Assembly (NCBI GenBank): GCA_025618425.1
Contig: CM046832.1
Location: 57,185,587-57,249,586, forward strand
Source: Heliocidaris tuberculata
Lineage: Eukaryota; Echinodermata; Echinoidea; Camarodonta; Echinometridae
Reading direction: 5' to 3'
DNA length: 64,000 nt
Positions 44,201 to 56,200 of this stretch are shown piece after piece. How positions within the stretch are numbered: the first letter of the stretch is position 1; each line of letters opens with the position of its first letter. The notes under the pieces are model-generated. The model searched no databases. It worked only from the letters and a program-made list of their open reading frames with translations, and had not been told where the DNA came from. Position numbers and translations under genes: made by a program.

Positions 44201-47200
44201 TAAATGTTTGACAATATTACTTAATTGCATCCTTGTTGTTTACATCCAGTATACTTATATTAACCTTTTTTGCTTGTAGTATCTGTGTTATATTCAGTGC
44301 CTTATAGATTGGGCTTAAATTGCATATGCTATTGTTGTACTTGGTTTCTTTGCAGTTTGAAAAGTATTGCAGTTAGTATTTTCCTTTTGTACAACCCAGT
44401 GGGGATGATTAGTTGCAATGGCAGACAGATAATTAATGTGTGGGGAAAAAAATGTTGACTTGGCTTTACAGATTCTTTTGAAATTAAACAACAAACAGAT
44501 GTCATTAATAGATCTTCTTGAACTGACTCTATTAATGATATAAAATAGATGCAAAGGATAATGAAGAGTGTGATAATAAACAGTTTTGCATACAGCATAG
44601 TGTTACAAAATAAAAGCTGCTTATTATTTGTTTCGAATGTTATTTAATGAAACATTCAAATGGATATTTACAAATCAATGTTGCATGATATTTAAAAAAA
44701 AAAGTGATTTGGTAACTTTGTAGAGGCTTGATAAAATCTGAGCTGCCTGGCCTTACATGCTGTCAGTGTGTGTAATATGGTGTAAAAATGAAGCCCAGGA
44801 AAAAAAAAAAGCACTTCAAAATCATCATGTGCTTCACAAAAGTAAACATATGCAAGTGACCGGAAATGCCAGACTCATTTTCCCCCATAGACTCAGTGTT
44901 AGACTAAAACATAATGGGAGTATTCATTCATAGATATCTTAATAATAGCATTATATATTTGAAAACCTTTCTATGCCTGGCTATTTATATATCCTTCTGA
45001 ACATCATTATTATACAAGACAGATATCAAAATTCAACAATTTATTAAATCAAGCCTCCACAAAGTTACTGAATCCCTTTAAGGAGCACTCTTCCTGGAAA
45101 AAGAGGGTGCCTGAGTAGATTTGACAAACAGTGCAATCAGTATGAATTGAATTATGTCAGTCTGGCACATTCAGAGCTTGGATGCTGTCAAAGACATACA
45201 ATAGTGCTGATTCAAATTTCATTATTAATACAATCATTTACAGAGCTTATCATGCTGCTATATTGCACCCATTAAATCTCTTACCAGCAAACTAGGAAGT
45301 TTGGGTTGGTTGTGGAGTTCCCTTTGCCAAAAAGAAACGATTTTTGTTAGCTCAAAACTTTTGGAAGACCATAGATCTGCCTTTAATTTTTCCTGAAATT
45401 ATTGTCTTATGTTGCTTGTATTATGATTTGTGTATTAGTTATTTTAAAAAAAATTCAGACATGCTAATACTTTAATCTCATGACGATGACAATCAAATGA
45501 AAGCTGCTTGCTGTTGTAAATCAATGATGCTGATACTTTTGAATGTTTAACTTCACTTTATATGTTATAAGATTTTCTACATGAAGGGGTGCACTTTGAA
45601 AAATATTGATTAATTACAGACTAATACTGCATGCATTTTGCACAGGAATTGAGTTTTTAACCTACTTTATAGACCATAACCTTTGTATATTTTCAGCACA
45701 ACTGTTTAAGACATGTGTATTTGATTACCATTATTCACCCAGCACCCAAGAAGCTTAATCATTTGTTACTAACATTTTCTCCACTTAACACAGGATTTGA
45801 TTTTCTGTTTATGAATCAAATGTGTGATGATGTTTTTCCCCCAAATAGTAGTTTAGATTTTAAAATTATGCAAATAAGTTTTGAATAGATTAACTTTATT
45901 TAACTTAATGGAGATATATTATATCAAATTGACAGCCAGCTGATGAATATAACAATGATTTAATAACTGAATTCTTAAGAAATTGGTTTTACAAAATCAT
46001 TTTTTAATATTAACTTTTGCCACATTTCATTATATAATAATTAGCTGTTGATGGAGAAATTTTCAGAAGTCAAATAATGTAGGATAACCTTGGAATTATA
46101 GTAACAGATTTACTTGAATGAGATCATGGGAAAAAATTTCAAAAATTTGAGATTTGCTATTAAAACATGATTTTTCCTCTGGTGTATTGAGCCTTTCTAA
46201 TGCAGTAAAACCTAGTTCAGTGAACACCTATCTGTAAGACTGCTTTTTTGGGGTTGTTCCTGTGAAAGCATTTCTCATTGAAATCGGTATCAAAGCATCC
46301 TGTCCGTAAAGACCACCTACCTGTTGAGATGACATTACTTGTGCTCCTTGAGCACGCTTTGTCTACAGGTTTCTCTGTATATTATTTCTGGATGAATGAT
46401 GACCTATTGCATGATCTTTTTTTTTTGTTGTTCTCCACAGCTCCTCCTCCTCCCGTATCCAGTCCGCCCCCACCAGACTACGATCTTGATGATGATGAAG
46501 ACACAGCTAATGGAGTGCCTTATCACCATAAATGTAAGAAAAGAAATGGTAAAATGGAATAGCTGATGGGGAAAGTTTCAGTACTTCGCCATTAAGGCCT
46601 ATTCAAGAATTTGGCGATGGGATTGATCATGCATCTTCTTGTCAGGATAAGTGTCATCTTGGATATTTACCCCATACCACTACACCCTCCTTCCCCCACC
46701 CCTGCCTGGACAACTGAAACCTCTGGGGCAACTAGTCTCCTAGGACAACTACCCAAGGAACAATTATCCCTTGGATAACTACCCCAGACAATTACCCCAT
46801 AACAATGCCCCTATTACTTTCAGGCAATTGTATAGGAGGTAATTAAATTCAGGGGTAGATGAGGGGGTAGTTTTCTAGGGAATAAAATTTTTTCATGAGG
46901 AAAGAGTTACCCCTCTTTGTTTCGTTTTTGTCAGTGGGGAAGGGGGAAGGGGTGATGCTCCAGGGAGCAAGCAAGTTGTCCATGGTTCATGCATCATATG
47001 AATGATTTGTTAATAGATCATTAGGCCCCTGGGGCCCATTGCATAAAACTTGCATTTAAACACAACTCTGGAAAATCAAATGCAACTTTATTTTCAGCCA
47101 ATCAGAAGTGTACATTAAGGACTTGCCTTTGATTTTTAGGAGTTGCAATGGGCCACTGGGCCTTGTTTTGTTAAGTTGTAATTGGTCAGAATCAATGTAA

Positions 47201-50200
47201 AGATTTAGCTGCAAGTCGACACAAAATCTGGTGATTACAGGGTTTACCACTGATTCAGAGCAGTTGGAATAAAATTTCACCACATATAATTATACTCATT
47301 GAGTTCGAAAATGGTACTTTAAACTTTCAAGTCATTAATTCTCAAAAAATTAAGACGAATGTTGCAGATAAAATCACTCATTTCTGGTGTCGACAGTTGT
47401 CCATTCTTATTGGTAGCTGTTTCTTTACTCTTACACACCATCAACAAATGCAAAATCACCATCAACAAAAGCGAAAATGTGAAATCATCATGATGTATAT
47501 TTTTTTCTGACAATATCCCACCATGCAGTGAATTTGTCTGGAAGGCAGGAATCCGGTCGCTTCATCGAAGTGATTGACGACGGCATGGAAGATCCCCATA
47601 CAGTGCCTCCTGCCCTGATAGGAAGGGTGGACGAGGATGGTCTCATCCAGCCCAAGCCCCTCCATAACCCTGTCATGGGTTCTCCCATGCATAAGAGTCT
47701 CCATAGAGAGCTGAGGATAAGGTGAATATTGTGTGTTGAGAGCCAGAAAGGCATTACAAACCTTTTTATTTGCCTTTCTAGATCTTAGAAGATGAATTAA
47801 GATCTCATGAAATCTGAAACCCACAAACTACATATTTAAAGTCGTTCGTAGCGTCTCCCATGCATAAGAGTCTCCTTAGAGAGCCGAGGATAAGGTGAAA
47901 TTGTCTACTTAGAAGCAGAAATGCGTTAAATCATATTTCATAGAATTAACGCCTTTCTGAGTCTCAACAGACAAAGTAACCCCTCATGGAATCTATAATT
48001 TACAAACTAGATATCTAAAGCCATTCCTAGAGTTTCCCATGCATAAGAGTCTCCGTAGAAAGCTGAGGATAACGTGAAATTGTCTACCTTAGAGGCAGAA
48101 AGGCGTTAAATCATATTTTATAAAATTAATGCCTTTCTGGGTCTCAGCAGAAAAAATTATACCCCCTTGAAATCTGTTATCAACAATCTACATACCGGTA
48201 ATTTTAAGTTGGCAACTTGTTGTTCATGATTTTGGCGAATAGCAGAACCATACTCTGTGCCATATTCTAGTGGCATCTTCTGTTTTTCAAGTCCAAGATC
48301 TAGATCTAGCTCTGTCTTTGTTTTCTAATGACAGTTTCTTTTTTCTTTCCTTTTATTTTCTATCATGAAAACTGAAGTACTAGCATATTCCTATATCACA
48401 TATTTGAACCAATTCATCTGTTGACCATTAAAGATGGAAGTCTAAAAGATGCGTAAAGAGTTTGATTTCTCTATCATTTTATGTAGACTTGTATGTCCTT
48501 GTGCTGAAGTTTTAAGACATATTACCATCCTAATCACATAGATTGTAAACATTAAGGAGGAAGTTGTTTTTTTTTTCTTTCACCCTAAACAGGTGTGTTT
48601 ATTGCAATGAAACATCTCATTATTCAAGTTTCGTTTAACAAAAAGTTACAAGGCAATATAACATTCTACAGATACATTTTCAACATTTTAGGTAAATTAT
48701 ACATTTTTCATTTTCCTTTCTTACAAGGGCAGAATTGTTGTCGATTCATATTTTATGTTCCTTCAAAAAAGTAAACCACAATTTTTTCTTAGTTTCATCT
48801 TTTCCTTTTTTGTTTCTCAAAAGCAACATTTTATATATGCTCTAAAAGGCAATGGGCAAGATTTCAAGATATAGAGGAGGAATTATTACTGCTGATACGG
48901 CTTTTTCAATGAAAGAAAAGAACTGTTTAGCATTATTTTCCATTGCCTCTGTAGCAATCTGTCTCCCAAGCAAAAATATATTGTTTATACAGTCTGTGTG
49001 AGATTTTCATTCGAAAGGCCATTAAAGCTCTGTCCTACAATCTTTGTCTGTATGGTCTTGGTGACGTAAAAGTGAAATACATTTAACCTTGCATAACTCA
49101 AAGTGGCATAAGTCGAACTTTCCCTAAGTCGAATCAATTGTTTTGACCAAACTCTGTAAAACATGTGTTATTTACATTTCCTAAGTCGAACTTTACATAA
49201 GTCAAACTGTTTTTGGTGGTCCCAACAGATTCAACTTATGCAAAATTAAAGGAGAATTAACCCCAGAATATAAATGTGCTTATGTTCAAAGTGTAATATA
49301 TTGTTAATCATTGGCCTGTATCACTTTAGAAATAAAATATCAGAAAAGGGTTTAAATCAAGACATTCTAGCACACGGTATCTTCTGCTAACACTTTAACA
49401 TGGGGGATGCCATTTTCTTAATGATATGGAGTTGTACATGAACCATTGGAAACCGTTCTGGTCAGGAAGATATTTTTAATCCTAGAGCTAAATTGCTTCT
49501 CTTCATTACAAAAAATCCCCATATATGATGGAAAAAATATAACAGGTGTATACATATATTCTAAAATTTGAAATTTATAAATTTCTTTTTAAATTCTCTA
49601 ATTTTGCTAAATAGAAATCGATTTCTTGGGCTTGCCTGGCAGAGCAGGAAGAAAGACAATTTTGCATTCGGATTAAAAATATCTTTATGTACACATCAAG
49701 AAAATGGCAGCCCCCAGGTATCGCTAGCAGACGATAAATTTTGCTGAGAAAATCTTGATTTATACACATCTCTTATATTCTAACTCAAAACTACGTAGGA
49801 CAACACGAAGGAATAGATTATATCTTTGAATATAAGCACATTGATATATTGAGGTTAAGTCCCCTTTAAATGTATTCTGCTCAATTTGTTTCCAAGGTCA
49901 GATCCACAATTAATGTAATTGTCTTTGAATCTGTGAACAAAATACTACCTTCTGTTAATGTGTTCTCTGTACTTCAAACTAGTAGATTGCAGTAAATTAC
50001 AGTCGAGATAGCATTCTTCCTTTTTTGCGTGTTCAAAGTTTGCTTCCTTCGTGAGAAATTTTAATTGCTTTTTGGAATATTTACCAACGATTTACTTGGC
50101 CTATGTTTAGTAGTGATTTTTCCTTTTCTTTTTCCTTTTTTTCTTTTCTTATATTTCATTTTTTTTGTCTCTATTTTTTTCTTCTCCTCCTGTTCTTTTT

Positions 50201-53196
50201 TTTTTCTTTTTTTTCTTTTTGTTTGTTCTTGTTTTCTTTTTTTTTTGTTCTTGTTTTTTCTATTAGTTTTGTTCTTCTTTTTCTTGTTTTTTTTTGTATT
50301 GATTGAATATTGAAATTACAAAAGAAGTTAGAAAAAAACAGTCATATTAAACATGTTCCAATTTTGTGATGCCAAGACTAAACCTGACCAGAGCTTATCT
50401 TGAATAATTCATCTTGAATAATTCATCGATATAAATCTCTCAATACTGGCATTAATAACTAGACAAATACTGATAAGTTGGTTTGTTGACCTCCCAAATA
50501 TAATTGCATTAATTCCCACATTCTTGGTACAGAATGGGCATGACTGGAGCTTATCATATTGACAAACTGCGATACATGTAGACAGAAGGAGCGCACAAAA
50601 CTAACTTGACAGCTGCCATTTATCACAATTGTTCTATGGCTAAGTCCCAGTATTTCCCTAATTGAAGTAACCGTCAAGGTAGCAGTGGGCAGAATGTAGA
50701 AAAATGACTCCTATTTACAATTTTCAACCTATGGATACACTGTAAAGAGGAAACACTGATTTGCACCTTTCTTCAATTTTGAAGATATTTTCTTGAGCTA
50801 GGTATCATTAAGTTAAGCTCATGAATCCATCCCTTTTATTATTTATTCAAGGCAATACTAAAACATTTACTCAAAAGATTTCTTGATTCCTGAAAAGGGG
50901 ACAGCCTTAATCTTAAAAAAGGGTTGTTATTAATTTAAATCAATGTACAGTGGAAACTTGTATAAAGAGGTCTGATGTAACAATATTCCTGATATAACAA
51001 GGTAAATAATCTGGTCCCAGCTCTTTATATTTTTAAAACTGATATAATGAGATTCCTGCTATAACAAGGTAATTTTGATGGTACAAAGGACCTCGTTATA
51101 CTGAATTTCCACTGTATCCAATTAAAGGCAAGGCTATGCACATTCTAGTACTAGCAGGATAAGCTATTAATGCAGATCATCAAATACATTTAAAGATAAT
51201 ACCAAGGACACTTATTGTTTCTTTCATTATACACATGACTTCAAATCAACAAAACTATGACACCAGACTGTAAGGGAGAATGCTGCCCTCTATGGCAGGC
51301 TGCTGACCAGTCTTCCCATGTCCCTATTATGAGGCATAGTTCCAACCACCACACTTGACTTTAACATTTGTTATCAGGTGCATTTTGGAGAGGAATGTAT
51401 CATTATTGTTTCATCCATACAATCAACCTGACATACAACAATAGTATTCACAGTGTAACCCAACTAGATGGGGATGAATGTGGAATAAAATGATCAGTTA
51501 GCTTTTTTTCATGGGAAGTAATGAAAGTTAAAAGAATGTTTGTACATGGAGCAAACCGTGGCTGCATCTGAAGTTATACTACTAGTATTATGTTTTAATG
51601 GGTTGCCTGTCTTTAAAATTTCTTCCTCTGAGAGCCGGAAGAATGTTGACTCATAATTTATACGAAGTTATCATCATTTTCGCCATCATCATCATACGAT
51701 TTTATGTACCTAATGTGATGTGGTATCTTTTGTGTTTGTTAATTGTATATTGTTTATTTCTAACCCCCAGTTTATGTGAAGACAGTATAATGTCCGCTTA
51801 GAGCCACAGCGGACATTATATTGTCAGAGTTCAGGCCTTTCTGGGTTATGTTTCATAATATTTGTTATCAATAACAAGTTACAATAACTGATATAAGCTA
51901 CTGAGATCATTGCATTTGATTGGCTGCGAGACAATTTCTCATAGTTCTTTGGCAATTGTTATTGATAATAAGTTTTTAGAAACAGGGCCCTGGCCCTCAG
52001 CAAAACAAAAATGTGTCTTGTATATGTCACTGTACTATACTAGCTTTTGATTGATGTGTATATCATTTATGTAGCATTGCTGTTGCCAATCAGTTCTTGC
52101 TACCCATGACGTCCGTATAAAGATTAGAGTAGTGAATTTCCCTATTTTATCCCTCCAAAGATCCCACTATCCCAGAGTGGAGAATCCAGGACCCTCTAAT
52201 GCCAGGTGAGGTATTGAACCAGTTCATTTGAGGGCAAAATTAAAAAATCTTCAGCAAACCTTCTGACCTTTCTGATCATTCTCCTCTTGTTTTGAATAAT
52301 ACACAATTTTCTTCTGTCTAGCATTCTAGAAAAATGTCGAGCTTGGAGCATTGTGCCTTCTATGCTAGCTTTGGATGTTCTAGTACACTAACCACAGATT
52401 AACATCTTCTCAGATAATCATGTTCTTTACTTAAGACTTGTCATTTCTAAGATAAATTGAAGCTTTTGGACAATTATAAATGAAGTATCATTTTCCTGTG
52501 TAGTCTGGAATTATCGTGCATACCAAAAGCAGTCGTTAAAAGCAATATTGAGGTAGTTTTCTTATGAAAAAAAGATTTAGTGAAGTATCAGCGATACTTT
52601 TCATGGTGGAGAAACTAAATTGTAGGTTTAGTTTTTCAGGGTTACACCATGTAATCTTTCAAGAAATAAGAGCCCTGAAAAGGGCTGGTGAGCTCTTATT
52701 CCTTGAAAGATTACATGGTGTAACCCTGAAAAACTAAACCTACAATTCTGAAAAAAAGATGTTTGAAATTCTCAGATTTAAGCACAAATGCTCAAACTAC
52801 TGGCTTGTTTGAGGTTGTATTTTTCTTCAGTTGTTTTCCTGTGTTCTAATTTTCTTTGCATCTTGGTGGCTTCTGTTCTCCTTTGACATATTTTGTGTCA
52901 AAGGACGTTCTTGTATATACCAACTTTATATCAATTATAATTCTTCTGAAATTGTTTTCCCGTTAAAGTTTTCCTTGCTGCTAAATAATGAAGTGTATGT
53001 CAAAAGACATTATTTTCGAGGCGATACCAATGGTAATGGATTGAATAGGCACTGGTATTTGATAAAATGATTGCAATTTTTATTATGTTTTGTTTGAGAG
53101 TACTGTGTTTCTACAAAGATAACTATTTATGAGCTGTAATACAGACTTTCCACATTGAAGCCATACTAATGAATTGACCTTCTTTGTATTCTGCTT

Positions 53197-53230
<34 letters not shown>

Positions 53231-56200
53231 CCTCTCTTTCTCTCCCTCTTTCCCCTATATCTCTCTTGCTTTCTTTCTCTAAAATTCCCAAAGAAATGTT
53301 AATACTGACATCGGTACATACAGGGACCTGTATTTGCGTTTCCTTTCTTGCATCTCATACCTTCGAAATTCAACAATTTGTATTACTTTCCAAATTTGTC
53401 CATGTCTCAGTTCATTTCATCTGTACCTTCTACTTTTTATTTTACTTAGCCCCTTCCAGTATGAGTCCTTCTTGTTTGTGAAATTGAACGTCATTTTTAT
53501 TTGTCCCATTATACTCTTGAATATATATTGCCATCATTTGTATATAAATATATTTGCCATAAATTTAAATTGTACTCATTAAAAAAAAAAAAAAATTGGT
53601 GAAACCTTTTTATTGAGCCTATATTGCAACACTCACAAGGGGGTATGTTTGATGTGTACCTCTGAAATGACAGGGGCTATCCCTGCTTTTTCATACATCG
53701 GAAAGTATGTAAGTTAGATATGGATCAGGGGAGCGTTTCATCAAGTGTTTTGTCAGTGATTTTTACCGACAACTGTTATAAGATACTGAAATCCTTGCAT
53801 CTGATTGGCTGAGAGCAAATTTGTCAGTAAAATTCACTGGCAAAACGCTTGATGAAACGCTCCACAGATTTTGAGTTGTACTGAAGAAAGAATAGAATTC
53901 AGTTTGTATGTTATCATCATTATTTCTTCACCAGCATCACATAGTCGGTGCTCCTTTCAATTGTTCCCTTCTCTATTATTTTTCCCTGCTTCATGTACAT
54001 GCCCGTTCTTGCATCGGATATGTTTGTTGAGAGTCAGAAGGGCGTTGCTTCTATTTCAGAGGATATACCTCCTTTTTGCCCTCAGCAGACAATATGACTG
54101 TTCCTGTCTTTTTTCTGTGCTGGCAAATTTGTGACATGTGCAGTTTCTTGAAAGAATGATATACAGTCAAACCTGTCTTAGTGGTCACCTGTCTATAATG
54201 GTCACCTAAATTATCTCTTTACAGGAATAAATATGTGTTTTAGAACCTGTCTAGAAAGTTTCCCTGAAGCCAGTGGCAGATCCGGGGGGCTGGGGGCCCA
54301 GTGGACCAGGCCCCCTCCCCTGGGACCAAAAGGGGGCCCCCAAAATGCTGAGGACCTTGTTTTTTTTGGGTTTTTTTGCTTGTCAGAGATTTTTTTTAGT
54401 TAAAAAGGGGCCCAAAATTGCTGAGGACCTTTTTTCTTTTTTCTTTTTTGCCTTTTTTGGGGGTGAATATTGAGCCCCCTTCCTTAATAAACTAGTTTGA
54501 CTGTATATATTTTATGCTTAGTCCCTATCTGTTTTCATACCTGGGTGTTTCTGGTGTCTGTTGATTAGCTGCTCTCTTTATCTTTCTTTTCTTTTTGTCC
54601 CTTTTTTTCTTCCATTATCAGTTTGGCTTTGCACAGATGAAAAATGTGTGTTTCAAAACAGACAAGGAGAAACTTTCACAAAGAAGCAATCAAACATCTT
54701 GGCCCATGCTATGAATTTCCATTTTCATCACATCTGCATCATCACCATTACTTCACTTCCATTAGGCTATGTCACAAATACCATTTTCATGATGTGTACA
54801 TGTACCTGCATATGCCAAGCTTAAAATGACCATTGCCTTAACTTGTGGTTAAAAAGATATTGTAAGCTTTAAATGGGCTTGAAAGAGAGAGCTGAGAAAA
54901 GGTGGCTTTGCAAGGTTTGCAATTACTTAGGATTCGCTTAAATCTATCGAAATATGAATTAGAAATGAAATTCCTCAAAGCCTGATGAGCATATTTGGAG
55001 TTGAACACTTAACTATTTGTCCAAAAAGTATTATGGAGTAAACAAGAAGGACATGTAAAATTTTATCATCATTAAATATATCATGCACCTGATGTTAGAT
55101 TTAGCACTAATTTATCACTCTTCATTTCAAATGATTAGGTACATTTACATGGTAGAAAATATCCTGTTTGTTTACCAATGCTACTGTTGTAAAATCAATG
55201 CATACATTCTAAAAACAAGTGTTGAAGAATATTTGAAAGAGCTATTAAAGGTGTGAATGTTGTTCAGCATTGGATTCAGCAATATAAAAAGCGAGGTAAC
55301 AACATTTTGAAAATGCTGTAGCTCTTTGTTGATTCAACTAAGAGTCTATAATCTTTGCACACAGGTAGACTTCCTAGAAAACACATTGGTTGTGTATTTG
55401 TATAGGATCATGTGTTAAGAGATTATTATTTGAGAACAAAACTCTCTTAAATTTTTATGTGGAGACAATTGTGTGATACTTACTCTGTTACAAAAGATTA
55501 TTATCAAATTCATCATAGCTAAGAATGATGCACAAATATAGTTATCTCAGTATGTACTTATTTCTGTCTTGATACATACTTATTTCTAAAGAAACCAAAT
55601 GATATAAATCATATCAAGAGTCTGCTACAAGTGGAAAGAGGGCAATTGTCTGATATCTTCGTAGTTATGATTTACTCTCTTGAGATACCTAATTTATCTC
55701 CAGATAGGATTTACCCTATAGAGGCTAGGAATTATTCTGACTAAATTCAGAATAGACTCTCTGCTCTGAGCACACTCATTGAAGCTGTCAAATTAAAGCT
55801 TCAGTGCATTTAACATTGTGTGACAAAGGTTACTGAAAAAAAAAACTTTCATGGTTATCAGTATGTTTATTTTTTCATGAAAATGATCAATCTACTGGTG
55901 CTTCACAAAGGAAATTATGGATAGGTATGTGACAAATTTCAGTTGTGGTCCATTGCTTGATGGGATATTAAAGCTGCCTGGATGATGTTGTGTTCTTCTC
56001 CATCTTGAAAATATGGATAGGTGATATTTACCCAACTCTGTATTAGTAGTTTTGTGGATGTAATATAAAACATAGGGGAATCTAGAGGATACCATATTGT
56101 AAATTGTATGGATACTGTTTAAAATTTATTGTGCCTACATGAACCCAATGTGATATGGTTTACTGTCAGAGTGAATTTCAATATCTCTTCATGACGTTTG

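Larger units (their letters stand above)
47681..48205. repeat. Tandem triplication of exon-7 end, donor and hairpin
   Basis: The block CCCATGCATAAGAGTCTCC recurs at about 47683, 47856 and 48036. Each time it is followed by an exon-like stretch, AGGATAA(G/C)GTGAA, a 70-bp hairpin and a CATGAAATCTG-type tail. The units are about 173 and 179 bp. Copy 2 keeps a GATAAG|GTGAAA donor; copy 3 has GATAAC|GTGAAA. Neither extra copy has an acceptor, so they are partial exon relics. Confidence 0.92.

Noticed and set aside
47462..47824. 120- and 88-residue minus-strand ORFs
   Set aside because: They are antisense shadows of FAM107 exon 7.
50065..50313. Phe-rich ORFs of 82 and 67 residues
   Set aside because: They are translations of a T-rich pyrimidine tract.
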